Source: a candidate division TM6 bacterium GW2011_GWF2_43_87 (lineage in GTDB: Bacteria; Babelota; Babeliae; Babelales; Babelaceae). Taken from it: DNA of 64,000 nucleotides. Both the position numbers and the translations under genes were made by a program. Below the pieces are notes generated by a model. The model made no database searches, was not told the DNA's origin, and saw only the letters and a list, made by a program, of their open reading frames with translations. Positions 26,924 to 35,695 of this stretch are shown piece by piece (the stretch's first letter is position 1; every line of letters begins with the position of its first letter). The stretch lies in NCBI GenBank assembly GCA_001000065.1, contig LCGZ01000003.1:186001-250000 (forward strand). The letters are read 5' to 3'.

Positions 26924-26992
26924 AAGCCCTACTAACGCATATTTAATCGTTTTACATTAATTATTTAATCTATTTTCTTTAACTACTTCTTT

Positions 26993-29824
26993 TTACTTCT
27001 GCAAACTCTTTAAAAACGAGTTACTTACGTACCACGCTTGCCATGCACTTAACCCCAGAAAGGCCGTCTTTTGAACGGTTGAGTCACCCCCCACCGGTTT
27101 AGCCCCCTGGCAGAATAGACTTCCAAAACGCCATGCAAACGCGTAAGACGAAAGGCCGGGAATACAACTGCACGCTTCGGCAATAAGAGAGGTGATATTC
27201 ATTATTTGACAGTACTTTTTCTGCTTGCGATAAAGGTCACAATAACCCTCAAATATTTTTTTAAATTGAGGATCAAGTTCATTAGCAACTCTCACCCAAA
27301 AATCATCAAGCCACCATTGCTGAAAATTTTTTTTAGATGAGAAGCATTCCATATCAAAGACTAAGCTTTTTAAAAAAACTTCATCCATCTTCCACTGTGG
27401 TTTTTGGGCAACCATGAATTGTTTAAACTCATTTTCATAATCTGAAAAACCATAAGTGTTCATAATCCTATAAACAAATTGAGGAAAACAATGTTTTAAA
27501 AAGGGCTCATAAAGTTTGTGTTCTTTATGTGAGAAAAAATGAACAAGAGATAAACAAAAGTCAGAGTAATAAGCTCCGGGAAAACAACCTACCTTAAAAA
27601 CTGATTTTAAAAATGCTACATTATTTTTCCATGCAGGAAATTGCTTGTCTAAGAACAAAAGTCCTTTATTTGCGCCACAATACAAATAAACATTATCAAA
27701 CAGCTCTTCAACAGAATATAAGCGGTACAACGGAGTGAAAAACTCATGGGTTGAGTTTTTGGAAAAAACCTTCACAAAGACATCTTTATAGACTTCTCCA
27801 AAATTGCCGAAAAATGCATCGACTCTCTTTTTATTCGCAAGCCACTCAGGATGGTTATCTTTTAGGAACTTCAACGCAGTATCAGGACCTGCAACAAGAA
27901 TAGTGCTCAGAAGTCGTTCTAGCCTCATTCCTTTGATATAAGAAGACAAGTAGGAATAAGGTTTCTTGCCTATGTTCTCCACATAATTTTTTATCAACTT
28001 TTTATCCTTTAGAAATGTATTAACCAACTCCAATGAAAGATTTTTTTCAAGCCATGTGTCTCCTATGTGATTAATAAACTTATCAGTAACGCAAGCATCA
28101 CCAACCATTCGGACTAACTCGATTACATTTGCTTTTTCGACAAACTCTCTAAAAGGGCTCTTATCCGCATTTTGGGCAAGTATCTTCAGCACATCGTCAT
28201 TAAGATCACCACTCGTGTACGTAACTTTTTTAAAGTCGATCAATTGCGATATCTGTTTTTGCAATAAGAGATTCTTTCCATCGTGCGCTCCCCATACACG
28301 ATAGACATTGTTCAACTCCTTTCCTGAAAGCAAACGATAAAGATTAAACCCAGGAGCCTTGGTATAAAAACAAGATGAAAACGGAAAGATTGTTTTATCT
28401 ACTGAATACTTTTTTAAAAGCTCTTTACTATCAAGTTTTTTACTCTCTCGTACCTCAGGCTCAACTATAACGTGCCACGATGAGACCTTTATAATCGTCT
28501 CTCTTATATCTCCAGTCTTAAGGTCTTTAACCGTTACAACAATATTTCCATAGTCCAGCTTAAGAGACTCTTCGGTTATTGCAAAACCAACCGTCTGCTT
28601 TTCTGAGCTTAGCTGCCTGCCCAGTTCATCAAAATCTTTAGCATCAAGCTCAAACATATAATTCAGTGCATTCAGAATGTTTTTAATAGACGGTTTTAAT
28701 TCATAAAAAAGGTCAGGTTTGTTATACACAATCTTCCCGCGCCCTTTTTTAAATTCTGAATCCGACAACCAAAAAAACAATTTCGTGCGCAACTTTTTGT
28801 CATTGATACTATGGTCTGTAAAACACTCCACAAAATCTTTTATAAGCGCTTTTAATTGCAATTCTTTGGGCAAAAGCGACAACTCATAAGTACTATCAAC
28901 ACCTGATGAAAGAATAAGCTGCAAAGTAGCCCAGACACCACTTTCACAACAATCGCCTACGCTAATTTCTTTCGGCTTCTCATTGTTTTTAGAAGGCAAT
29001 GTAAATTTAATGGACATCCATGTAATCGGCTCATCCTGCTGGACACATGCATAAAACAAATCCGCTTTTGATGGATTAGAAAGCTCTCCTGCACAAAGTT
29101 TTTCACTATACTCTTTAGTGTATCGTAGCTCTTGCCACTCATTGGTTGCTATTTTATTGGGATCTATAGTAAACCACTGCTTCTGTTTATCAGAACAATG
29201 GTCATAAAAGCCTTTTAAAAACTCAAGATAGTCGCCTTTAGTCTCTGCGCGCTCAACTGCAAGCGTACTAATTAACAAAAGAGGAATCTGCGCATCATAA
29301 AGAGTAACCGTTATTTTTTCATTTCTATTTTTGTTCTTAGTTACAGAGGCTCCTTTTATTACCGTTACTATATAACCCAATTGCTCAGCAATTAAAAATG
29401 GCGATTGATTAGAAGCTTTAGCAAGTTTATGAAGCGGTGTTTCTATTTTATCGTTTTTATTATCAACGGATTTAATCTGCTTTTCTATTATTTTTATATC
29501 TTGAACGGCCAGTGCTGCCATGTAACCCAGATTATAAAAAGACAGTTTTCCCCAAAGACCCAATTTAGTCGGCACAACAGGATCTTCTGGCCCAACCTGA
29601 TTAAACATCTGATGGTCTAATTTAGTAAAACTATTATTAGTAGACTGCCCGTATTTATAGATATTTTCCACCACATTCTTACCGCAATAGCCTGCAAACA
29701 AAGGGGCAAGCATAACATTCTCAGCAAACTCAAAACCACGCAAAGATGAAAGTGGCAAAGAATACAACGAGCAGGCAAACAAAGGCAAAAGCCCTACTAA
29801 CGCATATTTTAATTGTTTAAACAT
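26993..29824 (-). CDS. Large exported paralogue 3 (first in the tandem array)
   Basis: A 943-residue protein and the only tandem member with an intact start: ATG at 29824 with AGGGAG 8 bases upstream. MFKQLKYALVGLLPLFACS is a signal peptide; the cysteine could be a lipidation site but the context is poor. Conserved features are LISTLAVERAETK, FLKGFYDHC, GDCCESGVWA, IKNILNALNYMFELDAKDF and a conserved His (SSWHVIV). Its C-terminal half has a more divergent version of the 70-residue repeat (FLKDNHPEWLANKK, FLDKQFPAWKNN, QKPQWKMDEVF). The C-terminus is the two-segment hydrophobic tail shared with paralogue 2. The array is probably one transcript from the TTGACA-containing leader at about 29915. 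Confidence 0.85.
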   Translation of the reverse strand: MFKQLKYALVGLLPLFACSLYSLPLSSLRGFEFAENVMLAPLFAGYCGKNVVENIYKYGQSTNNSFTKLDHQMFNQVGPEDPVVPTKLGLWGKLSFYNLGYMAALAVQDIKIIEKQIKSVDNKNDKIETPLHKLAKASNQSPFLIAEQLGYIVTVIKGASVTKNKNRNEKITVTLYDAQIPLLLISTLAVERAETKGDYLEFLKGFYDHCSDKQKQWFTIDPNKIATNEWQELRYTKEYSEKLCAGELSNPSKADLFYACVQQDEPITWMSIKFTLPSKNNEKPKEISVGDCCESGVWATLQLILSSGVDSTYELSLLPKELQLKALIKDFVECFTDHSINDKKLRTKLFFWLSDSEFKKGRGKIVYNKPDLFYELKPSIKNILNALNYMFELDAKDFDELGRQLSSEKQTVGFAITEESLKLDYGNIVVTVKDLKTGDIRETIIKVSSWHVIVEPEVRESKKLDSKELLKKYSVDKTIFPFSSCFYTKAPGFNLYRLLSGKELNNVYRVWGAHDGKNLLLQKQISQLIDFKKVTYTSGDLNDDVLKILAQNADKSPFREFVEKANVIELVRMVGDACVTDKFINHIGDTWLEKNLSLELVNTFLKDKKLIKNYVENIGKKPYSYLSSYIKGMRLERLLSTILVAGPDTALKFLKDNHPEWLANKKRVDAFFGNFGEVYKDVFVKVFSKNSTHEFFTPLYRLYSVEELFDNVYLYCGANKGLLFLDKQFPAWKNNVAFLKSVFKVGCFPGAYYSDFCLSLVHFFSHKEHKLYEPFLKHCFPQFVYRIMNTYGFSDYENEFKQFMVAQKPQWKMDEVFLKSLVFDMECFSSKKNFQQWWLDDFWVRVANELDPQFKKIFEGYCDLYRKQKKYCQIMNITSLIAEACSCIPGLSSYAFAWRFGSLFCQGAKPVGGDSTVQKTAFLGLSAWQAWYVSNSFLKSLQK

Positions 29825-30031
29825 ATGATTTTCTCCCTAAATTAATATTAAGTTTATTAATTTATTATTTTATTTAGCAATTTAATAAACATTTTTACAT
29901 ATTATCAACAATTTGTCAATGTAGATTGTGTTCAAAACCTATTATACTCAATCAATTGCCAATAACGCCTGCTCTGATAAGCTAAACAAAGAAATCAAAC
30001 GAGCCTATTTTTACAAAGGGCCTAGGAATCA
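29825..30031. other. Divergent intergenic region
   Basis: AT-rich spacer between the tandem paralogues and pheS. On the minus strand TTGACA (29914-29919) sits 95 bases before the paralogue 3 start and is followed by an AT-rich stretch. A TATTATA near 29941 could be the -10 of pheS. Nothing else is recognised. Confidence 0.4.
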
Positions 30032-31081
30032 ATGTCCCCTATAAACCACAGTCTTCAACAGACCCGTCTGCAAGAGACACTTACTAACGCTTTCGAGCGT
30101 CTTGCACGCATAAAAAACCAAACCGAACTTGAAGCCTTGCGCGCCGAATTTATCGGCCGTCAGGGAGTTCTTGCACGCCTCATGGACGAGCTAAAAACTC
30201 TTTCTCTAGAAGAGAAGCGTGTTCAAGGGCCTGCCCTCAACGAACTCAAAAAAACGCTTACCGAGGCCTTTACTGCTAAAGAAGTTGAACTTTTACAACA
30301 ACTTCTTGAACAAAAGGCTGCACGTGCCTCATCTTTTGACGTTACCGCCTATCGCCCCGGCTCTCTTCAAGGAAGCCTACATCCCGCCTCTCACATAATT
30401 GAAGAAGTTGAAAATATTTTAATATCCATGGGTTATGAAATTATCGACGGACCTGAAATAGAACGCGAAGAGATAAATTTTGAGGCTCTCAATATTCCCA
30501 AAAATCATCCGGCCCGAGATTTACAAGATACCTTCTGGTTGACCATACCACACCTACTCCCCCGCACACACACTTCCTCCGTGCAAATTCGTGGAATGCA
30601 GCAACGGCAACCCCCTCTTGCTCTAGCGACCACAGGACGTTGTTATCGCCAAGAAGCAACCGATGCCAGCCACGATTTTGTATTTATGCAATGCGAAATC
30701 CTTCTAGTCGACAAAAAAATCTCTCTGGCAAATCTATTTGCCACCGCAAAACTGTTTCTTCAAGGCTTATTTAAACAGGAAAAGCTTGAACTTAGAATTC
30801 GCCCCAGCTACTTTCCTTTTGTTGAACCTGGACTTGAAATGGATATGTCCTGTCCATTCTGCTCGACAGGATGTTCTGTGTGTAAAAAAAGTAGATGGAT
30901 AGAAATAGGCGGCGCAGGACTCATTCATCCTCACGTGCTTAAAGCAAGCGGAATAAATCCAGAAGAATACAGTGGATTTGCGTTTGGCTTTGGGCTAACA
31001 CGACTTATAATGCTAAAGTATGGAATTGATGACATTCGCCACCTACATAGCTCTAAGGTTGATTTTCTGAAGCAATTTTAA
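30032..31081 (+). CDS. pheS: Phenylalanyl-tRNA synthetase alpha subunit
   Basis: The 349-residue protein has the N-terminal coiled-coil (about residues 1-95), then the class II core: HPASHIIEEVENILISMGYEI, GPEIEREEINFEALNIPKNHPARDLQDTFW, the motif 2 region TTGRCYRQEATDASHDFVFMQCE, and C-terminal FAFGFGLTRLIMLKYGIDDIR. With PheT it charges tRNA-Phe in an alpha2-beta2 complex. pheT is not adjacent, which is unusual. A Cys-rich insert (CPFCSTGCSVC, about residue 275) could bind zinc and is seen in some lineages. AGGA precedes the ATG. Confidence 0.96.
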   Translation: MSPINHSLQQTRLQETLTNAFERLARIKNQTELEALRAEFIGRQGVLARLMDELKTLSLEEKRVQGPALNELKKTLTEAFTAKEVELLQQLLEQKAARASSFDVTAYRPGSLQGSLHPASHIIEEVENILISMGYEIIDGPEIEREEINFEALNIPKNHPARDLQDTFWLTIPHLLPRTHTSSVQIRGMQQRQPPLALATTGRCYRQEATDASHDFVFMQCEILLVDKKISLANLFATAKLFLQGLFKQEKLELRIRPSYFPFVEPGLEMDMSCPFCSTGCSVCKKSRWIEIGGAGLIHPHVLKASGINPEEYSGFAFGFGLTRLIMLKYGIDDIRHLHSSKVDFLKQF

Positions 31082-31095
31082 AAAAAGGAAGAGGG

Positions 31096-32019
31096 ATGGA
31101 AATTTGTAAGTGCATCATACCCGCAGCGGGACTAGGAACCGGCTTTTTGCCCTTCACCAAATCCATACCCAAGGAGATGCTGCCTCTACTTAACAAACCT
31201 ATCATCCAGTATATAGTTGAGGAAGCATTGCAAGCAGAGATGAAACATCTGCTTTTTGTTGTCAATGGCCGTAAAACCGTCATTGCAGACCATTTTGATG
31301 AAGAAACCTCGTTAAGCGCGCTGCTCTCTGAGCGAAATCAAGAGCACCTCCTAAACCACCTGAATCGTATTTCTCGACAAGCCTCCTACACCTTTTTACG
31401 CCAACCCGATCCTATAGGAACCGGCCATGCCGTGCTTTTAGCCCGCCACTGTATAGAAAAAGAATATTTTTGTGTAGCATATCCCGATGGGATCTTTGAC
31501 GGTCCAGAGTCTGTTCTAAAGCAATTAACTCGTGTAGCACGACAAGAAAAGGCCAGCGTTATAGCTGTTTACGATATTCCCAATTCTCAAGCACCCTTTT
31601 GCAGCGTTGCTACCGCAAAAAAAATTCTCTCAACCGATCTTGGACACCTTTCTTGCATTACCGATAACCCACGCCCACGAGACACCTCGTCAACGCTTGC
31701 AATAGCAGGACGCTATGTTCTATCGCATCGAATTTTTACGGCCCTGGATTACTTTAATACACACAGTGAGAAAGAAGAAGTATCCCTTCACGATGCTATT
31801 AATCAAATGGTACATGAGGGCGAACGCGTATTAACCTACAAAGTAAAAGTCGCTCGATATGATCTAAGCACGCAGCTTGGATGGTTAAAATCAACCATCC
31901 AACTAGCTTTGAAAGATCCCGCACTCGCCCCTCATATAAAGGCCCTATTTAGCGAAACAAAATCCCCGCTAATAACCCCACCATTTAGCCCTACACACCA
32001 TGTTGAGAAAAGTTGCTGA
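31096..32019 (+). CDS. galU: UTP-glucose-1-phosphate uridylyltransferase
   Basis: The 307-residue enzyme makes UDP-glucose from UTP and glucose-1-phosphate. IIPAAGLGTGFLPFTKSIPKEMLPLLNKPIIQY is the nucleotide-binding start (family AAGxGTRxLPxTKxxPKEMLP; the usual Arg is Gly here). FLRQPDPIGTGHAVL and PDGIFDGPESVL are further family motifs. A strong GGAAGAGGG site lies before the ATG, 14 bases after pheS, so the two are probably cotranscribed. The 3' end overlaps ppsA tail to tail by 29 bases. The Arg-to-Gly change near the active site deserves attention. Confidence 0.93.
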   Translation: MEICKCIIPAAGLGTGFLPFTKSIPKEMLPLLNKPIIQYIVEEALQAEMKHLLFVVNGRKTVIADHFDEETSLSALLSERNQEHLLNHLNRISRQASYTFLRQPDPIGTGHAVLLARHCIEKEYFCVAYPDGIFDGPESVLKQLTRVARQEKASVIAVYDIPNSQAPFCSVATAKKILSTDLGHLSCITDNPRPRDTSSTLAIAGRYVLSHRIFTALDYFNTHSEKEEVSLHDAINQMVHEGERVLTYKVKVARYDLSTQLGWLKSTIQLALKDPALAPHIKALFSETKSPLITPPFSPTHHVEKSC

Positions 32020-34498
32020 AAAAGGTAAGCACAGAATCTGGTACAAGGGAAATTGATGAAATGCCAGACTCCATAAGAAACTGCGCAAACTCAGGAAAAT
32101 CCGAGGGAGCTTGTCCGCAAATTCCCATCGGTTTTTGAAGAGCTTTTGCCTTTTTAATAGCAACCTCAATTACTTCTTTAACAGCTCGATTGCGCTCATC
32201 ATACAAATGGTTAACCATCTGAGAGTCACGATCAACCCCCAAGATCAACTGCGTCAAATCGTTTGATCCAATCGAAAATCCATCAAACAACAGAGCATAC
32301 TCATCTAAGCATCGAACATTAGAAACCAGCTCAACCATCATCAGAATCTCAAGCCCTTTTTCCCCGCGAACTAACCCGTGCGCCGCCAAAAGCTCAATCA
32401 CCTTCTGAGCCTCCGTAATCGAACGAACAAAAGGAATGAGAATTTTTACATTCTCCAGACCAAATTGTGATCGCACCTTCATAAGAGCTCCGCATTCTAA
32501 CTCAAAAGCGGGCGCATACTCCTTACTGCAATAACGAGCCGCTCCTCTAAACCCTAACATAGGATTCTCTTCATGGGGCTCAAACAGAGATCCACCAAGC
32601 AGGTCACGGTATTCATTGCTCTTGAAATCGGTACACCGCACGATAACAGGACGTGGATAAAATGCAGCTGCAATAGTTCCAATAGATTCTGCTAAAAGAT
32701 CTACATAAGCCGCCGACCACTGCGCAGGATCTGCAACCCCAAGCCGCTGACCAATAGCAGCCCGCATCTGCCTATCCGTAACCACATCAGGCTGTGCACA
32801 TACCATCGGATGAACCTGCAGTATCGAGGCTATAATAAACTCAAGTCGAGCGAGTCCTACTCCATCCACCGGCAAAAATGAAGTCCTAAACGCCTGATCC
32901 GGATTTCCCACATTTACCAAAATAGGTATTGGTGGCCGCTTTATCTCTCCAAGCTCTGATTCAGTACGTTCAAACGAAAAAACACCCTCATACGCTGAGC
33001 CCAAAGATCCCGATGCGCAATCTACCGTAATCATCTGACCATCTACAATACGCTCCGTTGCATCCCCTGTCCCAATGAGCGCAGGGATTCCCATTTCACG
33101 ACTAACAATAGCCGCATGGCATGTTCGTCCGCCCTGATCCGTCACTATGGCAGCTGCCTGTTTTAAAAGCGGAACCCAATCAGGATCGGTCATCTGAGCC
33201 ACCAAAATATCCCCCAGCTCAAACCCCTCTGACATATCGGCTGTATCCCGAATAACACGCGCACGACCCGTAACAATACCATAACCAACCGCCTGGCCAC
33301 GAACTAAGCGCGTCGCTGCATCTGGAGCCTTAGCAAAGGCAAAAGAGACAATCTTGTGCTCCTTTGCGCGCTGTGAATGTACAGTTTCTGGACGAGCTTG
33401 AAGAATATAGAGCTTTTTATCATCCCCATCCTTCGCCCATTCAATGTCCATTGGCATCCAGTGGTCTGCAAGAGTAGAATAATGTTTTTCAATAAGAGCG
33501 GCATACCTAGCTAACTCCAATACTTCATCATCCGTAAGAGAAAACGAATTTTGCTCAGTCTCTAAACACGGTTCTGCCCTCAATACCGCACGAGGAGACT
33601 GCATGACATCATAGACAGCTGCACTACCGCTCCCCAAACGCTCTGGCCCCGCTCCAAAAAACTCTGAAAAGCGAGAGAATGCTGATTCACTCTTTTCTTT
33701 ATAAACCAACTTTTGCTTTTTACTGCCCAAAAACTTTCTTACAATGGGCCTAAAACCCTTTTCAAGCGTAGGCTTATGAACAACAAATTCATCCGGATCC
33801 ACCACGCCCTGAACAACAAATTCACCAAGACCATAGGAAGACGATATCGTGACCACATCCTTAAATCCTGTCTCAGGATCCAGGGTGAACATAACACCCG
33901 CAGCCCCTCTATCAGAACGGACCATCCTCTGAACGCCCACAGAAAGCGCAACGGTTTCGTCACTAATTCCCTGCCGACGACGATACACTAACGCACGCTC
34001 TGTAAAAAGAGACGCCATACAGCGCAAGCAAGAATCTAAAAGATCAGGTTCACCCTGCACATGCAAAAAAGTCTCTTGCTGACCCGCAAAAGAAGCCTGT
34101 GGCAGATCTTCTGCAGTGGCTGAGGAGCGAACTGCTACATCGCAGGGAACTTTTGAATCGGCCCCTGAAAGTTCACGATAGGCTGCCAGAACCTCTTCCT
34201 CAAGGTCCTTAGGAAGCCGAGCACTCATAATAAGATTCTGAATGCACTGTGAAATCTGTGCAAGCTGCTCCAGATCATCAATATCCTCAAGAAGTTCAAG
34301 CTCACGATTTATCTCGGGAAGTAAATCGTTGGATCGTACATGGTGCCAATAGGCCTCCGCACTCAATGCAAAGCCACCTGGAACTCGTATTCCCTGTGCC
34401 GAAAGATCTCGAATCATCTGCCCCAAAGACGCGTTTTTCCCGCCAAACCGTGGAACATCTTGCAACGTAATATCCGCCAAGGGAACAACATAAACCAT
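31991..34498 (-). CDS. ppsA: Phosphoenolpyruvate synthase
   Basis: The 835-residue enzyme converts pyruvate and ATP to PEP, AMP and phosphate. The N-terminal ATP-binding domain shows GGKNASLGQMI, CDVAVRSSATAEDLPQASFAGQQE and MFTLDPETGF. The swivelling domain carries the phosphohistidine in GGRTCHAAIVSREMGIPA (about residue 445). The PEP-binding barrel follows with GSNDLTQLILGVDRD and CGQAPSD near the end, which includes the catalytic Cys. GAGGAG precedes the ATG. It lets the cell make PEP from pyruvate or lactate and fits with acsA and ldhA elsewhere in the window. Confidence 0.96.
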   Translation of the reverse strand: MVYVVPLADITLQDVPRFGGKNASLGQMIRDLSAQGIRVPGGFALSAEAYWHHVRSNDLLPEINRELELLEDIDDLEQLAQISQCIQNLIMSARLPKDLEEEVLAAYRELSGADSKVPCDVAVRSSATAEDLPQASFAGQQETFLHVQGEPDLLDSCLRCMASLFTERALVYRRRQGISDETVALSVGVQRMVRSDRGAAGVMFTLDPETGFKDVVTISSSYGLGEFVVQGVVDPDEFVVHKPTLEKGFRPIVRKFLGSKKQKLVYKEKSESAFSRFSEFFGAGPERLGSGSAAVYDVMQSPRAVLRAEPCLETEQNSFSLTDDEVLELARYAALIEKHYSTLADHWMPMDIEWAKDGDDKKLYILQARPETVHSQRAKEHKIVSFAFAKAPDAATRLVRGQAVGYGIVTGRARVIRDTADMSEGFELGDILVAQMTDPDWVPLLKQAAAIVTDQGGRTCHAAIVSREMGIPALIGTGDATERIVDGQMITVDCASGSLGSAYEGVFSFERTESELGEIKRPPIPILVNVGNPDQAFRTSFLPVDGVGLARLEFIIASILQVHPMVCAQPDVVTDRQMRAAIGQRLGVADPAQWSAAYVDLLAESIGTIAAAFYPRPVIVRCTDFKSNEYRDLLGGSLFEPHEENPMLGFRGAARYCSKEYAPAFELECGALMKVRSQFGLENVKILIPFVRSITEAQKVIELLAAHGLVRGEKGLEILMMVELVSNVRCLDEYALLFDGFSIGSNDLTQLILGVDRDSQMVNHLYDERNRAVKEVIEVAIKKAKALQKPMGICGQAPSDFPEFAQFLMESGISSISLVPDSVLTFFSNFSQHGV

Positions 34499-34504
34499 AC
34501 TAAT

Positions 34505-35113
34505 CTACTCCTCTTCTTCGCGATGGCGATAACGAGCACCCCCTTCTTCATCTTCTTCCCTTATCTTCTCCTCCTCATATCGCTCCTCTTCATCTTCATG
34601 CTGAGCACGCTCTACAATCTCATCCGCATCAATGTGATAAAGCTCGTCTTGATAAAAGTCTTTTATCATCATATCAATATGCCGCGGCAACCCTACCATA
34701 AACTCTATATCGTAGGAGACGTATTCACGCAATATCACCTCTTTCTCATCATCAAACGGATCACTAGTGACCACAAAAAGGATATTACCATCACGATTAA
34801 GCGGCAGACAACTGTTTCGCAATAAAACATCCTTAGGGAACATTGAAACTAAGTCGTGATCAAAAATAGTACCCAATACATCAACCGCTGGAACCTCATA
34901 ATATTCCTGCAATGCCTTTAGTAGATCCTCCTTTTCAACAATCCCCTCTTCCAACAAAAAGTCTTCTATATACTCAGACTCATGATTCTCAAAATCACGC
35001 CTTAATGCATCTCCATCCCGAGAATTCAAAATACCCTTTTTGCCTAAAATCCTTATAAGTCCCTCAAGAAGATTCTCAAACCGCTCCTTCTTACGACTAA
35101 TTTTTTCGTTCAT
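34505..35113 (-). CDS. Stand-alone MshEN/GspE N-terminal domain protein
   Basis: The frame opens earlier, but the ATG at 35113 has a near-perfect AAGGAG site and is preferred (202 residues). FLLEEGIVEKEDLLKALQEYYEVPAVDVL and LPLNRDGNILFVVTSDPFDDE are typical of the N-terminal domain of type II secretion or pilus ATPases (GspE/PilB, MshEN), which in other bacteria binds partner proteins or c-di-GMP. The ATPase part is absent. The C-terminus is instead a highly acidic Glu-rich tail (EEERYEEEKIREEDEEGG). It sits 6 bases upstream of ppsA, so the two may share a transcript. Confidence 0.75.
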   Translation of the reverse strand: MNEKISRKKERFENLLEGLIRILGKKGILNSRDGDALRRDFENHESEYIEDFLLEEGIVEKEDLLKALQEYYEVPAVDVLGTIFDHDLVSMFPKDVLLRNSCLPLNRDGNILFVVTSDPFDDEKEVILREYVSYDIEFMVGLPRHIDMMIKDFYQDELYHIDADEIVERAQHEDEEERYEEEKIREEDEEGGARYRHREEEE

Positions 35114-35309
35114 AACAAGTCTCCTTCCCCTATGTAAAAATAGCATATCCAACTGGATCCCAGTATATGACAAAACCTGCAAAATCTCAGCACTCTCAAA
35201 CAAAAAATCATTAAACTCTTGCATTTCCCCTAGCTATTATTTTAAAATTATATTAGAAATAATTATTGAAATTGAACTAGAAATTAGTTATGTTAAAAAG
35301 GGTAAGCAT

Positions 35310-35624
35310 ATGGTAAGTGGAAAACAGTGGCTAATCTTCGTTTATATAGTGACCGTTTTCACGGGGGCTCTATATGGACTTATGACAGGGCTTCCCAAGA
35401 TTGACCTGCACACAACAGGGATCGTGCCGAATAATAGAGTGACGGCCATGTTCTTTAGTCCGAGAAAAGCGGGTATTATAACAGACGACAAAATGGCGAC
35501 ATATCTATGCAATAATCTTTGCAGCAGGTACCAGGAAACTTGGAGTGGGCAAGCTTTAAAGAACTCCAATCCTAGAAAGCAGGGTTACTGTATCTGTTTG
35601 CGTAATTTGTCACGTCCAAATTAA
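35310..35624 (+). CDS. Small exported MVL-like protein 1
   Basis: The ATG at 35310 (GGGTAAG upstream) gives 104 residues with an N-terminal hydrophobic segment (WLIFVYIVTVFTGALYGL), probably a signal anchor. The C-terminal part has ATYLCNNLCSRYQETWSGQAL then GYCICL: C-x3-C, W-x-G, then C-x-C. The same spacing occurs in the next small gene and at 36577, and is the pattern I know from bacterial proteins with the MVL mannan-binding lectin domain. A sugar-binding role outside the cell is an inference. Its stop falls inside a 21-bp tandem repeat. Confidence 0.6.
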   Translation: MVSGKQWLIFVYIVTVFTGALYGLMTGLPKIDLHTTGIVPNNRVTAMFFSPRKAGIITDDKMATYLCNNLCSRYQETWSGQALKNSNPRKQGYCICLRNLSRPN

Positions 35625-35673
35625 AGCCAATCACGTCCAAATTAAAGCCAATCACGTCCAAATTAAAGCCAAT
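35611..35673. repeat. Three tandem copies of a 21-bp repeat
   Basis: The unit CACGTCCAAATTAAAGCCAA plus T is repeated exactly three times (35611-35631, 35632-35652, 35653-35673). The first copy supplies the last codons and stop of the upstream small gene; the remainder is the spacer before the next lectin-like gene. Confidence 0.95.
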
Positions 35674-35695
35674 CAAAATAGAAGGGAATAATTTT

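Noticed and set aside
20852-29824. Assigning the ~70-residue repeats to TPR, HEAT or ankyrin
   Set aside because: Period (69-74) and conserved W, LW and NPxHEL positions fit none of these families.
35611-35673. Possible CRISPR array
   Set aside because: The three 21-bp units are directly adjacent with no spacers, and no cas genes are present.
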